Shown: piece by piece, positions 9,954 to 29,644 of the stretch | Numbering within the stretch: position 1 is the first letter of the stretch | How the letters are laid out: each line of letters begins with the position of its first letter | Source of the DNA: Solea solea | Lineage: Eukaryota; Chordata; Actinopteri; Pleuronectiformes; Soleidae | Length of the DNA stretch: 64,000 bases | Assembly: GCF_958295425.1 (NCBI RefSeq) | Contig: NC_081144.1 | Span: forward strand, 3,459,739-3,523,738 | Reading direction: 5' to 3' | Position numbers and translations under genes: made by a program | The notes under the pieces: model-generated | What the model saw: the letters and a program-made list of their open reading frames with translations, nothing else | Told to the model about the DNA's origin: nothing | Database searches by the model: none

Positions 9954-10501
9954 AATGACATCGATAATATTCCACCTTCACTAATAACTCTCCCTGCACT
10001 ACACAGTGATGGTGCTTAAAGTTATAACTAACTATGATTTATTTATTTGAATAAAAAGGTTTCATGTTTCACCTGCAGAGCCACCACTAGATGTCGCCAT
10101 TATAAAAGGTAGTTTATCCTGGGAGTTCCACATGGTTATACAGTATCTGTATAAAGTAAACAAAAGTGTGTACGTGGTCCTTATTTATGTATTTTTACAT
10201 ATATATGTATTATTGTACTATCCTCTGTATATACATAAATATATCGTTTTCATGCCTTATCTTGTTTTCATTTTGTCACTACACAATTTTCTTTCATTTT
10301 TACACTTGCTTTAGCAACATAAATGTTTGTTTCCCATGAATGAATGAATGAATGTTTATTTTGAACATCATAATAAAAGAACAAAACAAAAAAACAACAC
10401 ATAAAATAACAATACAACAAACAAAAAGGAGTAGGATGAAGCATATGCTTATCTAGTCTCTATGCTCTTCTTTTCCAACACAAATTCATCTTAAATCAGT
10501 T

Positions 10502-10536
10502 TATACTATACTATACTATACTATACTATACTATAC
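10502..10536. repeat. (TATAC)n microsatellite
   Basis: About seven tandem TATAC pentamers. Confidence 0.9.
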
Positions 10537-11543
10537 ATATGTGCTATTCACCCAACAACTCCCCCTTCCTCTTCTCTATATCTTGAAAATACATATATAA
10601 TGCTAAGAAAAGGCCAATAAAGCCTTATAAAAGTGAAATTGACTTTGTCACACAACAGGGATCGCACAACAGCAGTGTAAGGAAATAGAACTGGATGAAT
10701 CTGTATATATATATTTATAAAAGTCTAAAAATCTTTCAAATTTCATCACATTGTTGCAAGAAAATTGTGGAATCTGTCTATACACACAGTTGCAGTGTTG
10801 AAGTAACAATGACAAGTCAATTCACCACCAGTTAAACCGGTTAATTGATCTCTTTTAGTGTTAAAGTGACACTAAATGAGTTAAATTCAATATAAATTTT
10901 TTATAAACTGTACAAACAAGTGTATTCAACTCTTTTTGTTTAAATACATCTAAAATGATTCAATTTCACACCAATTCCAGAGTTTATTCTAACTATTTTT
11001 GTTTTAAAAATCCACCTAAAAGAGTTCAGTTTAACAATATTCCACAGTGTTTTAACTCACAACTTAAACAGTCAAACAGAATATTTCGTTTTCGTCTTTT
11101 TAAAAACACATTTATTTGCCAATTTATGTGCGTAAACAAATTAAAAATCATAAACATTAATTGAGGACATAGAGTGGTAGAAAAGGAGCCATATACAAAA
11201 AAGAAAACACTACTAAAATAAGGATTTTGGTTTGTTTGTCTGCATGTTAGTTTGAGATTTTGAATATCACATTATGCTAACAATAAACATTGATTTAATT
11301 TGATTTAATTTTCATATATTTTCAACTCGTTTTTAAGTATTGAAGCATTTTTTTTTAACCTTGGTGTATTATCACTTTTGCCTTTTTTGTGGTTGGTCTT
11401 ATTTGTACTAGTTACCATTATAATAACACTGAACTGTGAGGCCCCGCCCACTTTAATAACCAAATAAATAGTCATCATCATCATCACAGGTGTGTGTCCG
11501 TGTGTGTGTGTGTGTGTATTCTTCAGCAGAACAGGGCCCCATG

Positions 11544-11566
11544 TCTCTCTCTCTCTCTCTCTCTCT
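11544..11566. repeat. (CT)n microsatellite, core-promoter proximal
   Basis: About eleven CT units lie 45-65 bases upstream of the TATA-like box of wnt7a. Pyrimidine tracts of this sort are common in vertebrate promoters and GAGA-type contexts. Confidence 0.85.
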
Positions 11567-11608
11567 CGCGCTCTGTCTCGTGAACACGCCCCAGATGAGA
11601 TGCGGCAG

Positions 11609-11616
11609 ATATATAA
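11609..11616 (+). promoter_or_regulatory. TATA-like box, candidate wnt7a core promoter
   Basis: ATATATAA sits 381 bases before the wnt7a ATG and follows a CT tract. It would place transcription initiation near 11640, giving a leader of about 355 bases. Only position and sequence support this. Confidence 0.4.
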
Positions 11617-11739
11617 CCAGGAGCTGCGGGTCGCAGAGGAACTAGTGTGTGTGCGTGTGTGTGTGTGAGAGAGAGAGAGAAAAGACAGAATCGCACTCGC
11701 CCAGAGCCCGCGGGTTTACCTGTGTGTGACACCCTCGCA

Positions 11740-11805
11740 ATGACAGCAGGGCCCTGCAGGGAAAGGGGGCCACGTCAGGGGAGTTTGGATGAAACGCGCG
11801 TGTGA
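11740..11805 (+). promoter_or_regulatory. Upstream reading frame 1 in the wnt7a leader
   Basis: ATG at 11740, 21 codons, stop TGA at 11803-11805. It overlaps frame 2 and has no recognisable product. Confidence 0.45.
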
Positions 11806-11923
11806 GAAAAGAGCTCGAGCTGTGTCTCCCCAGGTTTTTGATGCGTCTCGCCACTTTGGAGCTACACTGTTGGACTTACCTGCTGCTGCTGCTGCTGCTG
11901 CTGCTTACCTGCTGCTGCTGTGA
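11789..11923 (+). promoter_or_regulatory. Upstream reading frame 2 in the wnt7a leader (poly-Ala)
   Basis: ATG at 11789, 44 codons, stop TGA at 11921-11923. The triplet repeat is read here as eight Ala codons (GCT) and, after a short break, four Leu codons. Confidence 0.45.
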
Positions 11924-11930
11924 TCGATAA
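11841..11930 (+). promoter_or_regulatory. Upstream reading frame 3 in the wnt7a leader (poly-Leu)
   Basis: ATG at 11841, 29 codons, stop TAA at 11928-11930. The same repeat is read as nine consecutive Leu codons, then TCCCC, so the hypothetical peptide looks like a signal or membrane segment. Confidence 0.45.
11880..11920 (+). repeat. CTG triplet repeat in the wnt7a leader
   Basis: CTG runs are interrupted once by CTTAC. Length variation would alter upstream frames 2 and 3 but not the wnt7a frame. Confidence 0.9.
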
Positions 11931-11973
11931 CAAGCTTGCTCATAAGTTACTCATCAGCTCCACAGATCGTTGC

Positions 11974-11996
11974 ATGACACTGAGAGCGCGGGCGCA

Positions 11997-12000
<4 letters not shown>
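11974..12000 (+). promoter_or_regulatory. Upstream reading frame 4, overlapping the wnt7a start (ATGA)
   Basis: ATG at 11974 is followed by seven codons and TGA at 11998-12000. The TGA overlaps the wnt7a initiation codon (11997-11999) as ATGA, so ribosomes ending this eight-codon frame stop exactly on the main start. Confidence 0.5.
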
Positions 12001-19097
<7,097 letters not shown>

Positions 19098-19289
19098 GAT
19101 ACTATTTATTGGATAGGTTGTGCGCGTGCGCGTGTGTAGTTGTGCGACGACGTATGGGAGCGTTAGTGGAACTCTTGAACTCCGCACACAGCGAGGAACT
19201 ACTGCACCGCGCGCACAGTAAGCTGAGGACGGGGCGTCGTCGTTCTTTTGCACACAGAGCTCTTCATGGATTGTTGGAATTGTTTAATT

Positions 19290-19302
<13 letters not shown>

Positions 19303-19323
<21 letters not shown>

Positions 19324-19328
19324 GGGGG
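19303..19328 (+). repeat. Uninterrupted run of 26 G
   Basis: Nine or more T are followed directly by 26 G, 205 bases after the wnt7a stop codon. If transcribed it would be a strong G-quadruplex former. Exact length is liable to sequencing error. Confidence 0.9.
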
Positions 19329-19586
19329 TGCAGTGTTGAAACACTGTGATCTGCACCGTTGTCATATGCGTGACCACAGCGAGCGAGACTTTAAGCTATA
19401 CGGACATGTACTGACGTTTGTTACACGCTGCTGTCGTTCTCGCTCCCTGTGCACACACGACATGACGCAGCCATCTGGAATATTTAACACACTGTATTTA
19501 GAGAATGGAAATGATTAATATTAATTTATTCTATAAGGAGAAGAAAAAAAAAAACACTACTGATTTTGTCCATTTTTTTTTAGTTT

Positions 19587-19592
19587 ATTAAA
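19587..19592 (+). terminator. ATTAAA, possible wnt7a poly(A) signal
   Basis: This is the commonest variant poly(A) hexamer, 490 bases past the stop, following a T-rich stretch. Confidence 0.3.
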
Positions 19593-20536
19593 GCAATCAG
19601 CTCTTGTCTGACACTGGATTTTGAATCTGAACATGTAGAATAATAATAATGATGTTGTTCCACATGGAAAACTGCTGTAGGCTGCTCACACTGACCTTCT
19701 GAACTTCTCCCGAGTTTGTTTTCCCTCTGTTTGCTGCTAGTCTAGTGAATCCCTCTGGTTTGAGGTAGAAGGTTGTACGCTCTACTGACTGCCTTCAATG
19801 GCGTTACGCTCACTTCAAGCTGATTTAGCTTCACTGGACTCATTCACTGATCAAGAAAAAAAAAAGACATGGGGACGTTTTTTTTTCCACTTTTGGTAAA
19901 TATTGGTTGATAGAGTATATTTTGTAAAAGCCTATTTTTATATGAATGTCTTATTTATATCTTTTTTTTTTTTTTTTTGCATATTCAATGTCGATTTCTG
20001 ACCCTGACGACTGTTTTTAAAAACTCATGTGAACAAAAAAGCTGATCTATTGTAAGTTGGCCCCTGCTGTCACTGCCATAGTTGTATATTGTAAGTGATA
20101 GAAAAACTTGTCTTGTGTTCGAATGCCTGTTGTTTACTGCATTTCATGACTACTACTGTTGGAATACAGGAGCAGAATAATACTAACAAGACACCGATTT
20201 CCATCATTGCTTCTTCATCATACGTCAAGTCTGATCGTGACAAAAACACATCATCAAGCCACAAATTAGCCTCTGGGGGACAACGTCCAATATTTTCTGG
20301 TGAAGACAGATTTCCAGGCCGAGACTTGCATTTCTGCTCACTGTTTACCGTCAAACGAGCAACTTGAGACACAAGAATAGAGTTGCAGTTGACAGATGAC
20401 ATCTGCAGAAAGAAGATTTTCTTTTTTTTAATTTGACATTAGTGAAGTTTTAATGAATTAAAAAGCCAATGTAGCTGATGCATTTTGGGCTGTTGACCTG
20501 CAGGCAACCAAACCCTGCTCAAGTGGGATGTGTTAA

Positions 20537-21004
20537 CCCTTAGAACACAGAGCATTGTGGCTGCTTTTGTCCATTGCTATGTTTAAATGTAAAGTATATA
20601 AGAATGGGCAACATAGTGTCTTATATCCTTTTTTTCAGCACAACCTAAAAAATTTACTTTTCACCAATTATACAAACACAGCCGAGCAAAAAGTACTCAA
20701 AATGTTTAAAAATGTGGAAATTCGTCACAGTTCAAAGTTCACTTTGCTCATTTTTATGAACAAAAATGAAAGAAAAATGCTCTATTTTGTGACTTCTGCA
20801 CAATTATTGCTACTTTATATCACAACTAAAAATGTGATATAAGATGAATCATAACTCGGACTCAACAACTTTTTTAAAGCCTGGATATGTGACCTATAAA
20901 CACACATCCCCAGGATGTCCATATAAGGAGTTGTGTATTATTCCCAAGGCAAATTACCAAGGGTGCACCTGCGGCACAGATCTGTGCAGTGTGAGCTCTA
21001 AGGG
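20537..21004. mobile_element. piggyBac-like MITE with TTAA target duplications
   Basis: It begins CCCTTAGAACACAGAGC and ends GAGCTCTAAGGG, an inverted repeat, and is flanked by TTAA at 20533-20536 and 21005-21008. CCC...GGG ends and a TTAA duplication are the piggyBac hallmarks. The 468-base interior is non-coding and AT-rich. A truncated relative is at 32623-32770. Confidence 0.75.
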
Positions 21005-21008
21005 TTAA

Positions 21009-22977
21009 AGACTTTTGATCAATATAATAACCACAAAAAATGACACAAGCTGTCGGCTACTTATTTACCAGGATCTTGTTTGAACGTCCTTCTTGCTCTC
21101 CAAGATGGTTGATAGTATTCTCTTGCAGTCAATGCAGCGTCTACATAATATCCCATATGTCTATGGGTCCAAAACCAAACCAAAGTGGAAACCAGAAGCC
21201 TGAATTTTGTCTCTCACCTACAAAGTCATAATCATGGAGATTATGACAAAAGCACAATAGAAAACAGAGAATATTCCATTTAAAATTATTAAAAAACAAC
21301 GTGCGACGTGCTGCGGACGGCCAGTCAGAAATGACATGGGCGTTTCTGAGGAACCGTTGGAACTTTATGTCATAAATGACCTTAACAGCTCATTAAAGGA
21401 GCGCAAATTCCTCGACAGGGTTACCGTTACTTGCAAATAAACATCAAACGAAATCTGGCATCAATAGCAGCCACGGTTGTGTTTCTTACATGATTATCAG
21501 GCACCCGTGGTGTCTTCATAACATAAAGATTAATGTACGCAGATATTATTTGGTCGCCGTGGAGATAAATCAGCTCTTATCCCACAGCGACAATGTGTGC
21601 CGTGCTCAGCCATAGAAAGTCTGTTCTTTGAGGGGAGGTGGGGGGGGGGGGCGGGCGGGGGAGTTATTCAGGCTTAATTGAGGTCCCATCTTACAGACTG
21701 GGAAGCAGTTGAATGTGTCCGAGGAGAAATTGTTTGTACTCTAATGGTAGGGTACTGGCGTAATTGATGAGACTGGCCCGGGCAGACTGTCACGGTGATG
21801 ACTTGCTCAGTCGGGGGAGTGGGAGCTGTCAGGTGATAGATGACTCGCACATCTGCTTCATTCACTCCTGGGCCACGAGTTGCTACAACAACTCCAGCGC
21901 AGCGGAGAAAATGCGGGGCAGTCTCCAAGAGAGGCCGGGCCAACGTGTCAGGGAAATGTTAACGACGCCGGAGCCCACGGTCGTTACGGATTCCACTCTC
22001 ATCGGCCTGGAAGTGCAGTCAGGAGCCGCGGCCCAGAGGTGCTGATGGAGAGCCTGCTCCCAATAATCTCCTGGGAATGACAAATGTAGCCTGTAAAAGT
22101 TTTCACCTGTGCAGAAACTTTTTTTTTTTTTTTACCCCTCCCCCCACCCCTTTAACAAAGCTGCCTATTGAAGACGCTCACACACATGAGAATTCAGGTT
22201 TAATTTACAGTAGATTAGCCGTATCATGTGTCATTGGCAGTGATAATCTGCTCCAAATAAAAAGAAAAAGGGCGTGAAGGGGATAATAATAGACTAGGCT
22301 TGTCTCGGGATGACAAAAGCGTTGAGCTTTCATAATATTGATACAAAAAGGACTCCACGCATAAGAAAAGGCAGCCGCTTCAAAAGCTCCGGTTAAACCT
22401 AAACTAGGGTTTTTGTGTGTAAGACATCACAACACACAAACCCCTTACAGCCATTTAGCCTCCATTTAATTTCACATAATAATGATTTGGATCACACGGT
22501 TAGAGAACAAGGTTTTGTTTATCTTTTTTTTTTTTTTTTTTTTTTTTTTAGAAATAACGACTTAAATCTCTCACTGATGGATCACTGACTTGTAATAAGT
22601 AAAAAAAAAGAGAGTCTTTCACTCCCAGTCTGAACCCTGAGCCTCTGTTTCACTGTGTATGTTTGGTGAGTGGCTACTGTGTTCTCACCAGGGACTAAAA
22701 CTGGCCAAATCAGGCCCAGTAAGTTCAAGAGTTACTCTGAGCTAAGGCTTATCCCACGCCAAGACTCAGTCCTGACTGGCACGCACTCGCATACGCTGCA
22801 TTTACAGTCTTAGAAATCCACCTCCTTTCCAGCAGGTGGCAGTAGTCTGTATTCCTGATTGACATCATTTATCACATCATTTATTCGGAGGTGCAGCAGT
22901 GTGTCGCGCAAAAGTTTCACAGCGTTGTGCGCCAATCAAAGTGGATCAACATTTAAGCCAAGAAATGTTTACTCTTT
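21009..22977. other. Intergenic, possible conserved non-coding DNA
   Basis: No gene is visible. Sequence from about 21340 to 22070 has balanced composition, no simple repeats apart from a short G run near 21640, and homeodomain-type TTAATTG/TAATTGATG words. Poly-T runs lie near 22115 and at 22524-22549. Confidence 0.4.
22524..22549. repeat. Poly-T run of about 26
   Basis: Uninterrupted T, ending TTTAGAAATAACG. No retroposon body is recognised next to it. Confidence 0.9.
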
Positions 22978-23772
22978 ACTCACTGGCCACTTTATTAGGT
23001 ACATTATGCCAATAACATGGCAGCACAGCAACTCAATGCATTCAGGGATGTAGACAGATTTTAGACAACGTGCTGAAGTTCAAACTGTGGCCAAGACATG
23101 TTTTGAGTGTCCTATGGTTGTTGGTGTCTGAGCTACAGGGATTTTCACACTAGGGATGCCAACCTTCTGATAATAAAATAAGGAACAAACTGCACACTTT
23201 CATATTTACAGTTTTAAGGAGTTTTGCTGTTTTACAACAGTATTTCTATGTAGGTGACTTTATATCAACCAAATATGAGTTTAATCTTCTTTTTTTTACC
23301 TTTACATCTCTTTGCTATGATACACAGTACTCAGAGTGAATCATACAACCAATTAAAAGTGCCCATTTTCTGTTGGATAGTAATGAATGACAGATGGATG
23401 GAGAGGGCCTGAGGGCAGGAGGAGGATTTTATTTTCCCTCATACAAACTCATATGCAATCTTCATCAGTGGATTAATCTGTCATGATTATTATCAAAAAT
23501 AAGGAACAAAGGAACACTTGGCAATCCTAAAGAGAATGGTCCAACACATTAGAAAAGAAAATCCACATAGTGGCAGTTCATTTAAGGTCAGAGGTCAGAT
23601 AAGAATGACCAGACTGGTTCCAAATGATAACAAGGCAACAATAACTCCAATAACCACAGGTTAGAATCAAGGACAAGCTTTGATGCAGATTTGCCACAGC
23701 AGCAGAAGATTACACAGGCTGCCACTCCAGCCACTTCATTAGGCGTCCCCTGTGCCTAATAAAGTGGCCCAC
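22978..23772. mobile_element. Inverted-repeat DNA transposon (MITE), copy 2
   Basis: The left end ACTCACTGGCCACTTTATTA equals the left end of the element at 6333. The right end CCTAATAAAGTGGCCCAC is its diverged inverted partner, with a second partial terminus CCACTTCATTAGG at 23731. It is non-coding, about 795 bases, and looks older than copy 1. Confidence 0.65.
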
Positions 23773-26700
23773 ATAACAGACAATTGTGCGGTTTGGACAC
23801 TTCTCAGGATAATCCACCTGCAGCGTTTTCCAGTCAGGTGCAAAAATACCAGCACACAGAGCCCACAGAGTCACTTCAACAGAGCCACTGAGTCACAAGC
23901 ACAAAACACCACCTTCTTTGATATCGCAGCCTAAGTCAGACAGCCTGCAGGATCACTGAGACGCTAATTATACTCTTAGCCGTGTTTCTCCCTAAACAGG
24001 ACCAGGCCCATGCCAAGATGTTCAGGGCTGTAATATGTATATATGTATATATTCGTGTTGCTCTGAAGTGGCGTTGCATTGCCCTTTGGAGTCGTGTTTA
24101 TAAACACACACACACACACACACATGTCACCTGTGGTGGTTGGAAATTGATGGTAGCTGCAGCAGATTTATGGTCGGGAGTCTGGCTCCCTCTCTGTGTC
24201 GTTGCTGGAGGCTGGAGGCTGGAGGCTGCAGGCCCGCTCACGACCTGTTACATCAGGGCAGCGCATGCAGCGCTGAGCCCTGGCCGGCAGTTAGTGTCAA
24301 CGCCAACAACAACAACAAAAACAAGCATATTTAAGCAAGTTTTATCATGACACCAGCTTGTCTGTGACCAGATTTATAGACAGAATTATAATTAAAATCA
24401 AACCCAAGATCTAAGACGTTTGATAAAACCACACGTTGGGTTCAGTGTGTGTGTTTCCAATTTGCGGCGAAGGGAAATCTCATTTATAGAGCACCAGTCG
24501 TGCACGGAGGAAGATTCAAGGAGACAATAATAGAATAATAATAGAGAAAAGAGTTGAGCAACAATAACAAGAGGAAGAGCAGCAGGGTCATTTTAATCTT
24601 CCATTCTTCTGCACCGAAGTCCACAGAGAAAATCGCCGTCTTTAGCTCACGGGTTACAAAAGATGCCTCGTTTGGCAAGTTTGTGTCACTTAGATAAATC
24701 TAAATGAAGCTTTGTAAACATTGAAGTCACAAAATGACACATTTTTAATTACTGGTTGAGGCAGCAGTGGATCAACGACTCGTACGTGCCATGATGGAGA
24801 GTGAGACGTTTACACACGGACACAAACTTCCCAAAGTTCCCAGACAGAAAATGAGGCAAATGATGTTTTTAGGAGTTGAGATTTGACTTTGGGGGTCACA
24901 TGCAGCCAAACTTCCCACTGATCTCGCTTCATAATCCTGTCCAAAGTGATCCGACTCATCTCGTCCGTCTTACAGTTGAAGTTATTGAAGTCGACTGCGT
25001 CTTAAACGTCCGCAGGAAACCCGTTAACTTTTCCTTAAATCACACGTGACACGTGAAGATATACCACCAAAGAACACGGAAATGACTCATAACTTAAAAG
25101 AGTTGCTAAATCGTATAATTTACAGGGCCTTCATTAACACCGTGTGCTCTCTGCGTGTGTGTGTGTGTGTGTGTGAATTATTCTGTGTCAACAGCATCCA
25201 ACATTTCACTCAAACAAGTGGACGGCACTAAAGACGATAATTTGAAGGAGGAGGAGGAGGAGGATGGAGAAGAAGAAAGAAGAAGAAAAACACTCTCCAG
25301 GGTTTTCTCTATGGTTTTCTCTCCCTCTCTCCCTCTCTCCCCCCTCTCTCTCTCTCTTTGACCATAAATCTTCTGACACATGATTATGTCAGTCATACTT
25401 TTGTTTTTCCTCTGGTTGAGACACGCACAAGCACCTGAGCGCTGCACACTAAATTGCAGAGCACAAGGTTGTCTTTATGTGATTCCAGAGATACTGTATG
25501 GGACGCAGAGCTCATTCATGCACTCGCTTAACTGCATTGCTGTTTGAGGCTGTTTGATGGAAGCCAGAGATAAGTGACAATATCCACTCCCCACAAGAGA
25601 GATCCTCAACGGTTTGGCTCCCTCACAGGGGTCTATCTGACTTCCCATGGTCTATCTGATTTGTGCAGGTAAACACAAGTGGTCAAATAGCTCCAGGGTA
25701 ATTGTCAGGGGCATTAAGTTAAGAACACAGACCGGATCGGCTCAGCGGGGGGATTTTGAAGGCCCCATTTACGACGATTTGGATGAACATACCAGTCCAC
25801 TTAACCTGCCTTTGAAAAGCTTGTGAAATATGTAATCACGGCGCGGTTAATGCACCTGAGACAACGGGGGTAATAAGAACGTGTGAGGGAGTACATTAAA
25901 CGCGGCCTTTGATGGCGACTGTTGCTTCAAATGATCTGAGAACCACATGTGATACTTTTCCTTGTTTTCGGAGGGGTTTTGGAACAGGGCTATGGAGGGC
26001 CCTCATACCTGCTCACCACCGCACCGCACAGACAACGTCACCTGAGCTGAGCTTACAGTAATCCTCCGACGTCTCGGGGCGTCCTGACACGGGATGTTTT
26101 GAACCAAAACACCAAACTCACTACAACCCCGTAAGACCCAGAGACGCTTAGGAAACACTGATCGTCATCCAGAGTCGAGACCGGCCACGTTCTTAATCTC
26201 ACTTAACTTTCCCCTGTCTTTTCAAAGAAGATGTGGGCGTTTCTTTATAACAAAGCAGAAATGTCATTTATTCAGGGTTCATACGAAATTAAACCACTTT
26301 CACTTTTTTAAATAAAGTATATGACAAAATACAGTTACAATCTTAACAATACAACATTAAAATTCAAGCACATTCAAGGATTTCAAGCACAAAAAACCCC
26401 TGTTTATTAAGCTTCTGTCTTTGACCTCTTTCACCTCACGTCTTGCCTGGTTACGAAACCTCTTCCTGCTCCTGCTCTTCACGAGGCACACGTTTCAAAC
26501 AAGACTACCAAAATACAAACTGGAAGGCCAAGATCTTCTTTTTTTTCCCTTTTCCTTTTTCTTTCCATCCAAACATTAAGGCAATCAATTAATCAGTCAG
26601 TGCAAGTGCCGTCTCTCTTTTTTAATTTCGCAGCCTGTCAACAGGAAAGGTGCACAAACAGGTTGCCGGGAAGGGAAGTAAACATTCTGCGTGTACTTGG

Positions 26701-29150
26701 CTGATGGTGTCATAGCTTCCAAGCTCCTGCTGTCTCCTCGGCTGAAACAGTTCAGAGGGAGTCGCAGTGAATTCTCTCCCCGAGCATCTCGCAACCTGTC
26801 CAGACACGCTCCTAAATGTATCATTGCAGAAAGCCATGAAACAATTTGAGCTGATGCTGCCAGTTTAAATAACTAAACCATGTGGTCAGAGCTATTATAT
26901 CATTAATCTTCTCCCGCTCTCTGCGCTCATGCATTGACAAGATATGGAAACACCCTCACCTTCAACCCAAAGAGGTAAAGAGATACCTGAAAGTACTTCT
27001 TTTGATATGTATCTCACACACACACACACACACACACACACTGCTGGTGACAGAAGGCGTTTTGAAGTCGGTGCCACATGCCGTTTCAATCACGTTGTCT
27101 TCGTTTCATTTCCTGCCGCTGGACGTGAAAATGCATATCTGAGAACGACTTGAGAAGACAGAGATGTGTCTGTAGCAACACGTATAGCGCTTGAGTTCTG
27201 CACAGTCCACGCTTGCACGTGTGTGTGTGTGTGCGTGATGTCATGAACTGTAATAACCACTTGTGTGAAGTTTTAGGTCTGTGGCTGTGTGCAAATAACA
27301 GCCAGTGTTGGCTGTAAACACGGTAGAGGCCTCTGTGGAGATCTGACAGGTGCTATCTTAGGTCATTCTCTTCATTCCTATAAACATTTCTTTTCTTTTT
27401 TTTTCCATTCATCACATTTCCACCTGCGACGCACGCAGAGTCACCGCTCAGTTCCTAATCCACTTGAAAAGAAACGGGTCGGTAATGAGCACCGGATGAC
27501 CTCGGAGTGGCGGAGGTCACCCGGTGACAGTGGTGGATGATCCTGCGGTTCAGCGGCGGGTCAGAGGTTTGTCTGTAGGGCAGAAGGACACAGCTGGATG
27601 CTGAGGCTTCAGTGATGGTAATGAGATAAAGAATGGGACAAAAGGGAAACTGGATAAAGAGAGTGATAAAGGGAGAAAGAATCTCACTTTCACTTGCCTT
27701 TAATGATTTTACAGAGGCTTTATACCTACAGTATGTTGATTTATGGTTATTGTAATGGTATAGCGCTGTTGTTGCTTTTACAATAGTGAATGCACATGAC
27801 ATTTTTTGTGTCTCTTCTTGGCCTAGTTAAATCCAGAAAGAAAGCCTGGTGGGCAGCGACTCCTGACTCTGTGCCAGACAGTGACAAACACCCCTAAAGG
27901 GTTTCTGGCAAGAAATCTTAAGATTTTTCCTTTCGCTAATTACTATCCAGTCATGAGCCAATGGTAATATTAGTAGGATACGTAGAGAGAAAATCACTCT
28001 ATAGGCAGAGAGAATGTGAATCTCCTTTAATTGTCAGAGTGAGTAAACATGATCTGGTGTGTGATCTAATGTCACCCGCGACTCCTGAAGAGGACGGAAC
28101 AAAAATGTTGGAGCATTGTCAGCTGGCAGTGACACCACAGCGATCACTTCCATCATAAATCACAGCTCCTCAAAGGCGTAGGTGTCCACAGTGACAATGC
28201 TGTGTCTGCTGCTGTGGAGGAAACTCGGGGCTACTGCATCCGTGCAACTATGTTTTCATTTGAAAACGGCATTTCCAGATTAAAAATAAAAAGATCTGCT
28301 TTCATAGAAGCATTTTATATGCCTAAATAAGACCATTCAGGCACATTGTCTACTCTTTTTTTTGCAGCATTACTGATGAGAAACAACAATGCTGAAAAAC
28401 AAGATCAGGGATTTCTGTTATGAGACCAACAACAAAGTGAAACTAAGACTAAAAGTAAGTATTAATAGAGCTTTTTGTTACCTGTTCCTTTTTCACAAAA
28501 TAGGTGATGACTCTGTCTGGTGTTTATTTTTTTATCATACTGTGGAATTTCTTTTTTTCAGTGAATCAGCCGCCTGTTGTGTCTGTGCGATGATGCAGTT
28601 TTCTGCTGATAGATTAATCACCGCGGGCCACCCGGGTATCCCGCTCTACCCCCGCTTCATCCTCCCGTTTATATTAAAGCATATATCATAACCGCCTTAA
28701 AGAAGTCGTAAATCAGCGTCCCAAATGACAGACAGGTTGGCGAGAGAGCTACGGCTCGTAGACGATGATGAATCTCGAGGGAGGAGAATGTCGGCACACA
28801 GCAGCTCACAGCGAGCCCAGGTGGAAGCTTGCAGCAGGTGGCGAACCTTCAGAGGTTAGCACATCAAACCTTTGGTGCTGCAGCATATAGGGAGGATGCT
28901 CGCTGCCATATTGTCATGTCATGAAAAAAACGATATCCTCGATTTACATATAGAAAGCTGAGGAGTATAGATCTTTAAGTGCAGACAACCCGAGGGCGCA
29001 AACATGCTAAAACAGCCACAAGTCAATTATTTTGTAAAGCGGGGGAAAGTAGATACTTGATGGATTTACACAGATGTGGGAGCACAGGAAGAGGAAACCA
29101 TACCCCGGGCTCTTTTTTTGTAATATAATAAAGCAATGTCTGTCTGTCTG
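23773..29150. other. Intergenic region
   Basis: No gene was recognised. It holds (AC)n near 24103-24124 and 27011-27041, a GGAGGCTGGAGGCTGGAGGC run near 24206, a purine-rich stretch (25245-25295) followed by a pyrimidine-rich one (25315-25360), and the repeat-poor block 25560-26060. Confidence 0.45.
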
Positions 29151-29242
29151 TCAAGACTTTTTCTGTCCAGTACTCATCAGCCCCAATAGGTGGTGGAGTC
29201 CCACAAGGCTCCATTTTAGGCCCCATTTATTTTTTTCCATAA
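29151..29242 (+). mobile_element. LINE reverse-transcriptase fragment
   Basis: One frame reads SSAPIGGGVPQGSILGPIYF and then stops (TAA 29240-29242). GVPQGSILGP is the diagnostic motif of non-LTR retrotransposon reverse transcriptases just before the catalytic YxDD region. No YxDD or further domain follows, so this is a short dead fragment. The clade is not assigned. Confidence 0.75.
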
Positions 29243-29644
29243 AAAGGTCCATTTTAAAAAATCTTCTATTCTGTGTTTTGTTGACAAAGTGCAAAACTAT
29301 CTGCCGCTAAAAAAGTTGTTTATTGTGTTCTCTTTTTTTTACTGTTTGTATCTTAAGCATGTACTGCACTGTACTGTACTAAAATGTGTTATATTTTTAT
29401 TTTCCAACCAACTGATTAAACCAGAAGATGGTCAAATGTGCCATGTTTCATAATAATAAATAACAGTCGCCCCCTACAGTTAGAAACAAAACATCAGCTG
29501 CGTCTGCGTCACAGCTTTGAGTGCTCATAAAGTGGGACAGCATTTCTCTGAGAAAACAGGCTCAGATATGTGACAAGTTTGTCAGTTCTCTAATGACAGG
29601 TTTATCTTGAAGGGGAGACAGAGACAAACATTACCTCAGAGCGG

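Larger units (their letters stand above)
9954..11608. other. Intergenic region upstream of wnt7a
   Basis: It contains an AT-rich retroposon-like stretch (about 10344-10480, with GAATGAATGAATG), a (TATAC)n array at 10502-10536, a (GT)n array near 11490-11518 and a (CT)n array at 11544-11566. No gene is visible. The last few hundred bases are presumed wnt7a promoter. Confidence 0.5.
19098..20536 (+). other. wnt7a 3' UTR and downstream flank
   Basis: There is no open frame of interest. An ATTAAA (19587-19592) could end a short 3' UTR of about 500 bases. AU-rich sequence with long T runs continues to about 20100 and may belong to a longer UTR; no AATAAA was found. A 26-base G run lies at 19303-19328. 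Confidence 0.45.
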
